DNA of 64,000 nucleotides from the NCBI RefSeq assembly GCF_000953855.2, contig NZ_DF970239.1, forward strand, positions 4,041 to 68,040, written 5' to 3'. Under the pieces are notes generated by a model, which worked only from the letters and a program-made list of their open reading frames with translations, was not told the origin of the DNA and did no database searches. This document shows positions 1 through 8,529 of the stretch, one piece after another. This DNA comes from Mizugakiibacter sediminis. GTDB lineage: Bacteria; Pseudomonadota; Gammaproteobacteria; Xanthomonadales; Rhodanobacteraceae. How positions within the stretch are numbered: position 1 is the first letter of the stretch; each line of letters begins with the position of its first letter. The translations under genes and the position numbers were made by a program.

Positions 1-34
1 GGTCGAGTTCTAGCAACCGTGGACGGGTCGCGGC

Positions 35-48
35 TTGAGATGGATCAA
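35..48. promoter_or_regulatory. FNR/Anr-type box 1
   Basis: The sequence is TTGAGATGGATCAA, two perfect half sites TTGA and TCAA separated by 6 bases. A -10-like TAGAAC lies on the minus strand at 12-7, 23 bases beyond the box, while no matching hexamer is seen on the plus strand at that distance. The box therefore probably drives a gene leftwards, outside the window, and may also influence the regulator gene starting at 171. Confidence 0.65.
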
Positions 49-170
49 TCCCGTCCGGCGCCGGGGCGAGGCGCCGTTACGCGCCGTTACACGGCGTGAC
101 CGCGCGGTGGCACGGTTGCGCGACGCCCGCGCTAGGGTGGACGCGTGGCCCCTTCCCCGAGACGCTCGTC

Positions 171-887
171 ATGACCACACGTCCTCCGATCGACCTCTCC
201 TCCGCCCGCAACCTCGCCGACGCCGCCCTGCAGCGCAGCGCGCTGGGACGCTGCCTGGCCGGCTACTCCGCGCAGACGACCCTGCACGTCGTGCGCCTGC
301 AGAAGGGCGAACACATCGTGCACGCCGGGGATCCGTTCGAATCGCTGTTCCTGCTGTCCAGCGGCTCGGCCAAGGCGGTGCGCATCGGCATCGACGGCCG
401 CGAGCAGGTGACCCGGTTCTATTTCGCCGAGGACCTGCTGGGCCTGGACGCGCTGGATGCGGAGGTGCATCCGACCTCGATCCGCGCGCTCGAGTACAGC
501 GTCGCCATCGAAGTGCCGCTGCGCCGCCTGGAGCGCATGGGCATCGACGTGCGCACGCTGAACGAGGCGCTGATCCGCAAGCTGGCGCACGAGCTCCAGC
601 ACGAGCAGATGACCATGCTGCTGCTCGGCTCGACCACCGCCGAGGAGCGCCTGGCCACGTTCCTGCTCGATCTCGGCCGGCGCTACGCGGCGCGCGGCTA
701 CTCCGGCACCGAGTACGTGCTGAAGATGACCCGCGAGGACATCGCCAGCTACCTCGGCCTCAAGCTGGAGACGATCAGCCGCGGCCTGAGCCGCTTCAAC
801 CGCGAAGGCACGGTGCAGGTGGAAGGCCGGCACATCAGCATCCGCGACCGCGAGCGGCTGGGCCGCGCCGCCGCCTGGGCGGCCTGA
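171..887 (+). CDS. CRP/FNR-family transcriptional regulator without Fe-S cysteines
   Basis: A 238-residue CRP/FNR-fold regulator. An N-terminal cyclic-nucleotide-binding-like beta barrel (about residues 25-125) is followed by a long dimer helix and a C-terminal HTH_Crp domain (about 155-225). The recognition helix carries E200, S203 and R204, the same E-x-x-S-R pattern by which E. coli FNR reads TTGAT half sites, so the many TTGA-N6-TCAA boxes in the next 31 kb are likely targets. Only one cysteine (C28) is present, so the four-cysteine 4Fe-4S sensor of FNR cannot form. It could sense through haem (Dnr-like) or another ligand, or act below another sensor. The ATG at 171 is preferred because the longer upstream reading from 96 adds low-complexity residues absent from the family. 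The gene is convergent with the kinase gene ending at 905. Confidence 0.88.
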   Translation: MTTRPPIDLSSARNLADAALQRSALGRCLAGYSAQTTLHVVRLQKGEHIVHAGDPFESLFLLSSGSAKAVRIGIDGREQVTRFYFAEDLLGLDALDAEVHPTSIRALEYSVAIEVPLRRLERMGIDVRTLNEALIRKLAHELQHEQMTMLLLGSTTAEERLATFLLDLGRRYAARGYSGTEYVLKMTREDIASYLGLKLETISRGLSRFNREGTVQVEGRHISIRDRERLGRAAAWAA

Positions 888-904
888 GGCGCGGGGGCTC
901 CGCG

Positions 905-2950
905 TCAGTCCGCGCGCGGCCGCACCAGCGCGTCGCGCAGGGCCGTCGCGAGCTGTTCGCGGCTGAACGGCTTGGCCAGCAGGCTGGCCACGGCCGGATG
1001 ATCGCCCAGCCGTGCGCTCAGCGAGGCCGCGTAACCTGAGGTCAGCACGACCGGCAGGGAAGGGCGGCTGCGGCGCAGTTCGTCGGCGAGGTCGATGCCG
1101 TCGGCGGGGCCGCCCAGCGCCACGTCGCTGAAGACGATCGCGATGTCGGCGCGGCACGCCAGTTCCGCGCGCGCGGCGGCCACCGAATCCACGGCCGCCA
1201 CGGCGTAGCCGAGATCCTCCAGCAGCAGCGTGGTGGTCTCGCGCACCGCCTCGTCGTCCTCGACCAGCAGCACGCGCTCGCCCGCGCCGCGCGGGGCCTC
1301 GGTGCGGCTGCCCGAGACGGCGGTCCTCGCCACCGGGAAGTACAGCTTGACCACCGTGCCGAAGCCGGCCGCGCTGTGCAGCGTCAGGCAGCCGCCGATC
1401 TGGTGCATCAGCGAGCGCACCAGCACCAGGCCGAGGCCGGTGCCGCGGCCGGCTTCCTTGGTGGTGAAGAAAGGCTCGAAGGCGCGCCGCCGCACTTCCT
1501 CGGTCATGCCGCAGCCGGTATCGGCGACCGCCACCACGACGAATTCGCCGGGCGCGAACTGCGCGGCGTGCTCGGGGTCGGGCGCCGCGTCGAGCCGCAC
1601 GAACCCGGCGCCGAGGGTGAGCCGGCCGCCGTCGGGCATGGCGTCGCGCGCGTTGGTGGCGAGGTTGATGATGCAGGCATCCAGCACCGAAGGGTCGAGC
1701 GCAACCGCGGGCAGGTCGGACGGCACGTCGAGCAGCACCTCGATGCGCTCGCCGACCGCGCGCGTCACCAGTTCGGCCAGGCCCGGCAGCAATTGCTGGA
1801 TGTGGTAGGCGGCGACCTTGGCCGGCTGCTTGTGCGCCAGCATCAGCAGGCGCTTGGTCAGCTCGCCGCCGCGGCGGGTGGCGCGCAGCGCGGCGCGCAC
1901 CATCTTCTCCATCGAGGCGTTGTCCTGCAGGCGCGCGCTGAGGATCTCCAGGTTGCCGGCCATGATGCTGAGCAGGTTGTTGAACTCGTGGGCGATGCCG
2001 CTGCTCAACTGGCCGAGCGCCTCCATCTGCGCCGCCGCGACCAGCAGCTGGTCCGACTGGCTGCGCGCCAGCGCGTGCGCCAGCAGGTGGGCCACGCTCT
2101 GCGCCACGTAGATGTCGTCGCTGCCGAACCAGGCGCCGGCCGGGCGCGCGATGGTGAGCGCGCCGAGGATGCCGGTGTGCGCGCGCAGCGACAGCACCAG
2201 TTCGACGCCCTGCGCGTCGTTGTACAGCCGCATCGCCACCGCCGGCGCGGCGGTGGCGGCGGCGTCGGTTTCGTCCTGCAGCAGCGCTGCCACCTGCGGC
2301 AGCGCGGCGAGATCGACCCAGATCGGGTTGCCGTCGGCGTCGGTGTCGTAGGCCACGCGCACCAGGCGGGAGCCGCGGCCGGGGGCGAATTCGTACACGC
2401 AGATGCGGCGCGCGGCGAGCGCGTCGCGCACGCCCTGCACGGTGACGCGGCAGGCCGCGTCGAAGGACGAGCTGCGCAGCGTCTGCTCCCACATCGCCAG
2501 AAGCATTTCCTGCTGGCGCAGGCGGCGCTGGTCTTCCTCGGCGCGCAGCTTGGCGCCGATGTCGCGCACCGAGGCGATCACGTAGGCGCCGCCGCCGATC
2601 GTCACCGCGTTCAGGCTGACCTCGATCGGCACTTCCGTGCCGTCGCTGCGCAGGCCGCGCAGTTCCATGCCGATGCCCATCGGGCGGCGCTGCGGTTGCT
2701 GCATGTAGCGCCCGCGGTGCGCGCGGTGGGCGTCGGCCAGGCGCGCCGGCACCAGCGTCTCGACGGAGCGGCCACGGATGGCGTCCTCGCCGTAGCCGAA
2801 CAGTTTTTCCGCCTCGGTGTTCCAGTAGCGGATCGCGCCGCCGGCGTCGACGATCAGCATCGCGTCCGGCGCCGAGTCGAGCACCTGACGCAGCACCGCC
2901 AGGCTGCCGAACGCCTGTTCGAACGGCGTCGGCGCCGGCCGCTCGTTCAC
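905..2950 (-). CDS. Hybrid sensor histidine kinase (PAS-GAF-HisKA-HATPase-REC)
   Basis: A 681-residue soluble hybrid kinase with no membrane segment. In order it has a PAS domain (about 13-130), a GAF-like domain (about 155-305), the dimerisation helix with the phospho-acceptor histidine in AHEFNNLL (about 320), a HATPase domain with the G-rich GTGLGL motif (about 420-545) and a C-terminal receiver domain (about 560-675, starting VLLVEDDEAV). The GTG at 2950 is chosen because it overlaps the stop of the response-regulator gene (GTGA), indicating translational coupling; the upstream part of the open frame is arginine-rich non-coding-like sequence. It is presumably the partner of the OmpR-type regulator, phosphorylating it in response to a cytoplasmic redox or energy signal. 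The signal is not identifiable from sequence. Confidence 0.9.
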   Translation of the reverse strand: MNERPAPTPFEQAFGSLAVLRQVLDSAPDAMLIVDAGGAIRYWNTEAEKLFGYGEDAIRGRSVETLVPARLADAHRAHRGRYMQQPQRRPMGIGMELRGLRSDGTEVPIEVSLNAVTIGGGAYVIASVRDIGAKLRAEEDQRRLRQQEMLLAMWEQTLRSSSFDAACRVTVQGVRDALAARRICVYEFAPGRGSRLVRVAYDTDADGNPIWVDLAALPQVAALLQDETDAAATAAPAVAMRLYNDAQGVELVLSLRAHTGILGALTIARPAGAWFGSDDIYVAQSVAHLLAHALARSQSDQLLVAAAQMEALGQLSSGIAHEFNNLLSIMAGNLEILSARLQDNASMEKMVRAALRATRRGGELTKRLLMLAHKQPAKVAAYHIQQLLPGLAELVTRAVGERIEVLLDVPSDLPAVALDPSVLDACIINLATNARDAMPDGGRLTLGAGFVRLDAAPDPEHAAQFAPGEFVVVAVADTGCGMTEEVRRRAFEPFFTTKEAGRGTGLGLVLVRSLMHQIGGCLTLHSAAGFGTVVKLYFPVARTAVSGSRTEAPRGAGERVLLVEDDEAVRETTTLLLEDLGYAVAAVDSVAAARAELACRADIAIVFSDVALGGPADGIDLADELRRSRPSLPVVLTSGYAASLSARLGDHPAVASLLAKPFSREQLATALRDALVRPRAD

Positions 2951-3684
2951 GGCACGCGCTCGACCGCGGCGGAGAACCAGTAGCCCTGGCCGCGCACGGT
3001 CTTGATCAGTTGCGGGGCGGCGGCGTCGGTCTCGATCTTGCGGCGCAGGCGGCCGATCTGCATGTCGACGCTGCGGTCGAACGGACCGCCGTCGCGGCCG
3101 CGCGTCCATTCGAGGATCTGGTCGCGCGAGAGCAGACGGTTGGGGTGGTACAGGAACATCTCCAGCATCTGCAGTTCGCCGCTGGTTAGCTCCACGGTCG
3201 TGCCTTCGCGCGTCTGCAGGCGGCGCTGGCGCGGATAGAACACGTAGCCGCCGAAGCGCAGGCTGGGCTCGTCCGCCGCCGCGTGCGCCTGCCGCGAACG
3301 CCGCAGCACCGAGCGCGCGCGGGCGTGCAGCTCGGCCAGCTCGAATGGCTTGGTGACGTAGTCGTCGGCGCCGAGCTCCAGCGCCAGCACCTTGTCGACG
3401 GTGGCGGCGCGGCCGCTGAGGATGATGAGCGGCGTGGTCGTGGTGCGGCGCAACTCGCGCGCGAGGTCGATGCCGTCCTCGCCCGGCAGGCCGAGGTCGA
3501 GCATCACCAGGTCGACGCGGTGCTCGGCCAGGATGCGGCGCAGGTCCGTGCCGGAGTGGCCGCCGATCACGCGCATCCGGCGTTCGGCGAAGTACGTCTC
3601 GACCAGTTCGACGATTTCCACTTCGTCGTCGATGACGACGACGATCGGCGCCGATTCGGTAGCTGGGTCGTCAGGGCCTCTCAT
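2947..3684 (-). CDS. OmpR-family response regulator
   Basis: A 245-residue response regulator with an N-terminal receiver domain (acidic pair in VVVIDDE, phospho-acceptor Asp in VMLDLGLPG, conserved Lys in YVTKPF) and a C-terminal winged helix (about residues 145-240, ending with the GYWF signature typical of OmpR/PhoB proteins). The start at 3684 is preferred over one at 3726 because a GGGAGA ribosome site lies just upstream. The gene overlaps the hybrid kinase gene by 4 bases. It lies 59 bases downstream of the universal stress protein gene on the same strand, so all three may be transcribed from the FNR-type promoter at 4291-4304. Target genes are unknown. Confidence 0.9.
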   Translation of the reverse strand: MRGPDDPATESAPIVVVIDDEVEIVELVETYFAERRMRVIGGHSGTDLRRILAEHRVDLVMLDLGLPGEDGIDLARELRRTTTTPLIILSGRAATVDKVLALELGADDYVTKPFELAELHARARSVLRRSRQAHAAADEPSLRFGGYVFYPRQRRLQTREGTTVELTSGELQMLEMFLYHPNRLLSRDQILEWTRGRDGGPFDRSVDMQIGRLRRKIETDAAAPQLIKTVRGQGYWFSAAVERVP

Positions 3685-3743
3685 GGCGGTCTCCCGCGGC
3701 TCCCTCCGCCGAAGTACGGCCATCATGGCACCGAACGGGGGCG

Positions 3744-4226
3744 CTAACCAGTCCAGGCTGGCGCCGCGGCCGGCTCCGCCGCGGCGCCGACGACCAGCAC
3801 GGGGATGCTGCCGCGCACCAGCGTCGAGGCCGTCTCGCGGCCGGGCGGGACGCGGCCGCCGCGTTCGTCCCGGCCGCCGCCCAGGACGATCAGGTCGCAG
3901 GCGTCCCGCTGCGCCTGCAGCAGCAGCGCCTGGTGCGGCTCGGCGGCGAACTCCAGCACGGTGCGGCAGGGCACGCCGCGCGCCTCGGCGGCGTCGGTCA
4001 GCGCCGCGACCTCGCGCTGCGCGGCGGCCAGGATGGCCGATTCGTAGGCGTTGCGCGAAGGCAGGTCGCGCATCTCCTTCGTGCCGGCGAACACGCGCTC
4101 GTACGTGGCCAGCACCTGCATCACGGTGAGCGCGCCGCCGAGGCGGACGGCCATTTCCAGCGCCGTGCCGAAGCCGCGCCGCGACGATTCGGAGCCGTCG
4201 AAACCCACCAGGATGTGCTTGAACAT
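3744..4226 (-). CDS. Universal stress protein (UspA family)
   Basis: A 160-residue single-domain Usp protein beginning MFKHILVGFDGSESS, the usual UspA start with the nucleotide-contacting Asp after the first strand. The C-terminal half has the D-L-I-V-L-G-G-G segment and ends with IPVLVVG. The canonical G-x2-G-x9-G-S/T loop is altered (DERGGRVPPGRETAS), so ATP binding is uncertain. It is the first gene of a probable usp-response regulator-kinase unit. Its promoter would be the FNR-type box at 4291-4304 with -10-like TAAGGT at 4269-4264. Usp proteins of this kind are hallmarks of FNR/Anr and DosR hypoxia regulons. No clear ribosome site precedes the ATG. Confidence 0.9.
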   Translation of the reverse strand: MFKHILVGFDGSESSRRGFGTALEMAVRLGGALTVMQVLATYERVFAGTKEMRDLPSRNAYESAILAAAQREVAALTDAAEARGVPCRTVLEFAAEPHQALLLQAQRDACDLIVLGGGRDERGGRVPPGRETASTLVRGSIPVLVVGAAAEPAAAPAWTG

Positions 4227-4290
4227 GGAGGCGCGACCATGAAAGCGGCGGGGCACTTTTCCAACCTTAGCCGGCCCCGAGCGGGACGGA

Positions 4291-4304
4291 TTGATGCAGG
4301 TCAA
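4291..4304 (-). promoter_or_regulatory. FNR/Anr-type box 2 (usp side)
   Basis: TTGATGCAGGTCAA. A -10-like TAAGGT on the minus strand starts at 4269, 22 bases beyond the box. The usp ATG is at 4226, so the box would be centred near -41 of a transcript with a leader of about 30 bases. It shares the divergent spacer with box 3. Confidence 0.75.
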
Positions 4305-4326
4305 CGCACCGCCGCGGGCGCGCGCC

Positions 4327-4340
4327 TTGATCGCCATCAA
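4327..4340 (+). promoter_or_regulatory. FNR/Anr-type box 3 (acyl-CoA synthetase side)
   Basis: TTGATCGCCATCAA, an exact match to the E. coli FNR consensus TTGAT-N4-ATCAA. It lies 54 bases before the ATG at 4395. A weak -10-like GAGCAT lies at 4363-4368, 23 bases beyond the box. Confidence 0.8.
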
Positions 4341-4394
4341 CACGCGGTGACGCGCCCAGGCCGAGCATCGCCGCAACGGATCGAGGAGCCCCGC

Positions 4395-7079
4395 ATGCAG
4401 ACCACGCGACCCGCCGGCGCGGGACGATCGGCGCTGTCCGCGCTGCTGGAACCGCGGGCGATCGCCGTCGTCGGCGCCTCGGCGCGGGAAGGGGCGGTCG
4501 GCGCGGCCGTCTACCGCAACCTCGTCGCCGGCGATTACGCCGGCGACGTGTTTGCGGTCAACCCGCGCCGCGCCGAGCTGTCCGGCCGGCCCTGCTTTCC
4601 CTCGCTGCAAGCGCTGCCGCGCCCCGTCGACCTCGCCGTGATCGCGGTGCCGGCGGATGCGGTGGAGCAGGTGGTCGGCGACTGCGTGCGCGCGCGCATT
4701 CCCGCCGCGGCCGTGCTGAGCGGCGGCTTCGCCGAGAGCGACGACAGCGGCCGCGAACGGCAGGCGCGCGTGCTGCGCATCGCGCGCGAGGGCGGCGTGC
4801 GCCTGCTCGGCCCGAACAGCTTCGGCGTGGTGCGGCCGCACGTCGGCCTGAACGCGACCTTCGCGGTGGCGCGGCCGCAGCCCGGCGGGCTGGCGCTGGT
4901 GACGCAGTCGGGCGCGCTGTGCGCGGCGATGATGGACTGGGCCGAGGGCGGGCGCGTCGGCATGTCGGCGGCGGTGGCGCTGGGCGCCGCGGCGGACATC
5001 GGTTTCGGCGAGGTCGTCGACTACCTGGCCGACGACCCTTTCACGCGCGCGATCGTGCTCTACGTCGAGGGCGTCAACGACGCGCGCCGCTTCGTCTCCG
5101 CGCTGCGCCGCGCGGCGTGCATCAAGCCGGTGGTGGCGATGAAGGCGGGCCGCCATGCCGAAGGCGAGCGCGCGATCGGCTCGCACACCGCGGCGCTGCT
5201 CGGCGACGACGCCGTGTTCGACGCCGCGCTGCGCCGTTGCGGCGTGCCGCGCCTGCGCTCGCTGGCCGAACTGTACGCTGCGGCCGGCGCGCTGGCGCTG
5301 CTGGACCTGCCGGCCGGCCACCGTTTCGTCGTGGTCAGCAACGGCGGCGGTCCGGCCGCGCTGGCCGCCGACGCGGCGCGCGACTATGGCGTGGCGCTGG
5401 CGGAGCTGTCGCCGGAAACGCAGCGCGCGCTGCGCCGGCGTCTGCCGGCCGCCGCCGCCGTGGCCAATCCGGTCGACGTGCTGGGCGACGCCGGCGCCGA
5501 ACGCTTCGCCGCCGCGCTGGACACGGTGCTGGCCGACCCGGCGGTCGACGGCGCGGCTGCGCTGTACGTGCCGCTGCGCGGCGACGACCCCGCCGAGATC
5601 GCCGACGTGCTGGCCGACGCCGGCGCGCATCACGCCAAGCCGGTGGTCGGCGCCTGGCTGGGCGACGCCCACGTCGCCGCCGCGCACGAGCGCTGCAAGG
5701 CGCTGGGCGTGGCGCACGTGCGCCAGCCGGAGGAGGCAATCGCGGCGCTGGCCGCGCTGGCGGCGTTCGCGCGGCCGCGGCGCGAATCCGCGGCGCCGGC
5801 GGAAGCGGCGGAAACGCCGCCGCGGCCGGACCTCGGCGCCGCGCTCGCCATCCGCCAGCGCGCGCTGGCGGAGGAGCGCACGCAGCTCTACACGCACGAG
5901 GCGCACGCGCTGCTGGCCGCGTTCGGCATCGCCACGCCGCCGTGCGCCTCGGCGACGACCGCCGATGAGGCGGTGCAAGCGGCGCGCGCGCTGGGCTATC
6001 CGGTCGCGCTCAAGCTCGAGTCGCCCGACGTGGTGCACAAGAGCGACGTCGGCGGCGTGCGGCTGAACCTCGCCGACGCGGACGCGGTGCGCGGCGCTTT
6101 CGCGCGCCTGCTGGCGATCTCCACGTCCGCGGCGCCGGAACCGCGCATCGCCGGCGTGATGGTGCAGCCGATGTTGCGCCTCGCGCACGCGCGCGAGCTG
6201 ATGGCCGGCGTGGCCACCGACCCCGCCTTCGGCCGCGTGCTCTGCTTCGGCGCCGGCGGCGTGGCGGTGGAGCAGTTGCGCGACGTCGCCTTCGCGCTGC
6301 CGCCGCTGGACCGGCGCGCCGCCGCCGACCTGGTCGAGCGCACGCGCGTCGCCGCGCTGCTGCGCGCCTACCGCAACGAGCCGGCGGTCGAGCGCGAAGC
6401 GCTGGTGGAGATGCTGCTGCGGCTGTCCGACCTGGTCTGCGCGTTGCCGTGGGTGCGCGAGCTCGACATCAACCCGCTGGTGGCCGCTGCGCAGGGCTGC
6501 ATCGCGCTGGACGCGCGCGTGGTGATCGATCCGGGCGCGCCGACCGCGACCGCCGGCTATCCGCACCTGGCCGTGCACCCGTATCCGCACGACTGGTCGC
6601 GCGAGGTGACGCTGGGCGACGGCACGCGCTGCCTGTTGCGGCCGCTGCGGCCGCAGGACCTGCCGGCGGCGCGCGCGCTGCTCGAGGCCGGCCCCGAGCG
6701 CGACTGGCTGCCCGCCGACGGCGAGCGCCTGTGGAGCTGCCCGCGCGCGATCGACTACGCGCGCGACATGGGCTTCGTGCTGCTGCCGCACGGCGCGGAC
6801 GCGCCGGCCGGGGTCGCCCGCTACGCGTTCGGCGCGACGGCGGGCACGGCCGGCTTCGCGCTGGCGGTGGCCGCCGACTGGCGGCGCCGCGGCGCCTCGC
6901 GCGCGCTGCTCGACGTGCTGCGCGATTACGCCGCCGCCCATGGCTGCGCGCGCCTGATCGGCCACGTCGACGCCGGCGATGCCGCGGCATTGCGCTGGGC
7001 GGAACGCATGGGCGCCGAGGTGGCGGTGCCGGCGGACACCGCGGCAGCGGCCGCGCAGGTGGCGTTCGCCACCCGTTGA
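4395..7079 (+). CDS. ADP-forming acyl-CoA synthetase fused to GNAT domain (Pat-like or acetate-forming)
   Basis: An 894-residue protein with a CoA-binding domain (about 15-140), succinyl-CoA-ligase-like domain (about 150-300), ATP-grasp domain (about 480-700) and a C-terminal GNAT acetyltransferase domain (about 735-890, with RRRGAS near the acetyl-CoA loop). The layout is that of the Pat/PatZ lysine acetyltransferases, whose synthetase half is regarded as catalytically dead, and also of active ADP-forming acyl-CoA synthetases. The phospho-histidine position is kept here (H264 in IGSHTAALLG), so the synthetase could be active and make acetate plus ATP from acetyl-CoA. A ribosome site GAGGAG precedes the ATG at 4395. 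The upstream FNR consensus box and the neighbouring fermentation genes favour an anaerobic ATP-yielding or acetylation-control role. Confidence 0.85.
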   Translation: MQTTRPAGAGRSALSALLEPRAIAVVGASAREGAVGAAVYRNLVAGDYAGDVFAVNPRRAELSGRPCFPSLQALPRPVDLAVIAVPADAVEQVVGDCVRARIPAAAVLSGGFAESDDSGRERQARVLRIAREGGVRLLGPNSFGVVRPHVGLNATFAVARPQPGGLALVTQSGALCAAMMDWAEGGRVGMSAAVALGAAADIGFGEVVDYLADDPFTRAIVLYVEGVNDARRFVSALRRAACIKPVVAMKAGRHAEGERAIGSHTAALLGDDAVFDAALRRCGVPRLRSLAELYAAAGALALLDLPAGHRFVVVSNGGGPAALAADAARDYGVALAELSPETQRALRRRLPAAAAVANPVDVLGDAGAERFAAALDTVLADPAVDGAAALYVPLRGDDPAEIADVLADAGAHHAKPVVGAWLGDAHVAAAHERCKALGVAHVRQPEEAIAALAALAAFARPRRESAAPAEAAETPPRPDLGAALAIRQRALAEERTQLYTHEAHALLAAFGIATPPCASATTADEAVQAARALGYPVALKLESPDVVHKSDVGGVRLNLADADAVRGAFARLLAISTSAAPEPRIAGVMVQPMLRLAHARELMAGVATDPAFGRVLCFGAGGVAVEQLRDVAFALPPLDRRAAADLVERTRVAALLRAYRNEPAVEREALVEMLLRLSDLVCALPWVRELDINPLVAAAQGCIALDARVVIDPGAPTATAGYPHLAVHPYPHDWSREVTLGDGTRCLLRPLRPQDLPAARALLEAGPERDWLPADGERLWSCPRAIDYARDMGFVLLPHGADAPAGVARYAFGATAGTAGFALAVAADWRRRGASRALLDVLRDYAAAHGCARLIGHVDAGDAAALRWAERMGAEVAVPADTAAAAAQVAFATR

Positions 7080-7099
7080 CGGAACGGGCGCGCCGCGCC

Positions 7100-7543
7100 T
7101 CAGCGCAGCGCCCGCTCGCCGATGTGCACGCGGATCTGCTCGGGCGTCATCGCGGTGAGGTTGCGCCGCACTTCGGCGACCACGTGGCTGCGCACGTTCT
7201 TGCCCAACGCGCCGTGCAGCGCGCCGAGGAAGCGCGGCGGCGCCACCAGCACCAGCTGGTCGTACCGGTGCTGCACGCGCCCCTGTTCCAGCGCGTCGTG
7301 CAGGCGGCGCGCAAAGCGCTCGGCGTACTTCGTCTCCGGCGTGGTGTGCGGCTCGATCGCGTGGCGCGCGCCGCCGACGCTCTCGATGCTGCGCGTCGGC
7401 CGCATGTCGCCGCGCGAGCCCGCCGGATCGCGCCCCTCGGGATTGACGAAAGCCTCGACCTCGTTCAGCGCGGCATTGCCGCTTTCGAGCTCGAACAGCC
7501 GCGCGCGTACGCGATCGGCGACCAGGACCCATGTCTTGCCCAT
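7100..7543 (-). CDS. Host-attachment-protein family protein (COG5622-like)
   Basis: A 147-residue protein starting MGKTWVLVADRVRARLFE, matching the bacterial family annotated as protein required for attachment to host cells. That family is related to the eRF1/Rok-like release-factor fold and its molecular role here is unknown. The family core V-L-V-A-D-x-x-R-A-R-L-F and the C-terminal segment P-P-R-F-L-G-x-L are present. The start at 7543 is chosen over an in-frame ATG at 7552 because the GAGG ribosome site lies at a suitable distance only for the inner start. It is the second gene after the SDR gene on the same strand (37-base gap), so it is probably expressed from the FNR-type promoter at 8405-8418. 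In this setting the attachment name should not be taken literally. Confidence 0.75.
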   Translation of the reverse strand: MGKTWVLVADRVRARLFELESGNAALNEVEAFVNPEGRDPAGSRGDMRPTRSIESVGGARHAIEPHTTPETKYAERFARRLHDALEQGRVQHRYDQLVLVAPPRFLGALHGALGKNVRSHVVAEVRRNLTAMTPEQIRVHIGERALR

Positions 7544-7580
7544 CGAACCCATCCTCGTGCGGGGCGGCGCGCCTGCCGTC

Positions 7581-8351
7581 TCAATGGCAGGTGTAGCCGC
7601 CGTCGATCACCAGTTCGGCGCCGGTGACGAAGCGCGCCTCGTCCGACGCCAGATAGACCACGCCCCAGGCGATGTCGTCCGGTTCGCCCATGTGGCCGAG
7701 CGGATGCAGCGCGTCGGTTTCGCGGCGATGCTGCTCGAGGTCGCCGCCCATGCCGCGCAGGTGCTGCTCGACCATCGGCGTCCAGACGAAACCCGGGTGC
7801 ACCGAGTTCACGCGGATGCGGTCGGCGGCGTACAGCATCGCGTCGGTCTTGCTCATCAGCCGCACCGCGCCCTTGGAGGCGTGGTAGGGCGGCGAGTCCG
7901 CCGCGCCGACCAAGCCGTAGATCGACGACAGGTTGACGATGCAGCCGCCGCCGGCGTCGCGCAGGTGCGGGATCGCGTGCTTGGTGCAGAAGAACACGCC
8001 CTTCACGTTGACCGCCTGCACGCGGTCCCATTCCGCCTCGGTCAGTTCATGCGTCGGCTTGTTCGCGCCGGCGATGCCGGCATTGTTGACCAGCACGTCG
8101 ATGCGCCCGAACGCCTCGGCGGCGCCGTCCATCAGCGCGGCCACCTCGGCTTCGGCGGCAACGTCGCAGTGGAAGTAGCGCACGTCGAGGCCTTGCGCGC
8201 GCAGCTCGGCGGCGCGGTCGCGGCCGTCGGCGTCGTGCACGTCCGCCATCGCCACGCGCGCGCCTTCCTCGGCCATGCGCCGCACGCAGGCGAGACCGAT
8301 GCCCCGGGCGCCGCCGGTGACCACCGCAACCTTGCCCGCGAGTCTGTCCAC
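7581..8351 (-). CDS. Short-chain dehydrogenase/reductase (NAD-type)
   Basis: A 256-residue classical SDR. The cofactor loop TGGARGIG is at about residues 12-19, NNAG at about 90, and the catalytic Ser and YxxxK motif appear in NLSSIY...YHASK. An acidic residue after the second strand (MADVHD) suggests NAD(H) preference. The substrate is unknown; the family includes alcohol, 3-hydroxyacyl and sugar dehydrogenases. Translation begins at a GTG (8351) preceded by AGAGAGGTAA, a strong ribosome site. The promoter is predicted at FNR-type box 4 with TACGCT starting at 8383. An NADH-linked dehydrogenase fits an anaerobic redox-balancing role, which is inference. Confidence 0.88.
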   Translation of the reverse strand: MDRLAGKVAVVTGGARGIGLACVRRMAEEGARVAMADVHDADGRDRAAELRAQGLDVRYFHCDVAAEAEVAALMDGAAEAFGRIDVLVNNAGIAGANKPTHELTEAEWDRVQAVNVKGVFFCTKHAIPHLRDAGGGCIVNLSSIYGLVGAADSPPYHASKGAVRLMSKTDAMLYAADRIRVNSVHPGFVWTPMVEQHLRGMGGDLEQHRRETDALHPLGHMGEPDDIAWGVVYLASDEARFVTGAELVIDGGYTCH

Positions 8352-8404
8352 GCGCTTACCTCTCTGCCGTTGCGCGCAGCGTAGACGCGCGCGCCGGGAC
8401 GAGT

Positions 8405-8418
8405 TTGACGTGCATCAA
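8405..8418. promoter_or_regulatory. FNR/Anr-type box 4
   Basis: TTGACGTGCATCAA, between the divergent SDR gene (start 8351) and the phosphoribosyltransferase-hydrolase gene (start near 8530). On the minus strand TACGCT starts at 8383, exactly 22 bases beyond the box. On the plus strand only a weaker TGTGCT (8441-8446) is seen, so leftward activation is better supported. Confidence 0.75.
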
Positions 8419-8529
8419 GGAGGCCGGATCGCATCGAGGCTGTGCTAAGGACGGCCCGCATCCGTCGACGTCGCGGCCGCGACTGCGCGCGCTTTCGCGG
8501 GCATGACGGCATGTCCAATGGAACGATCG

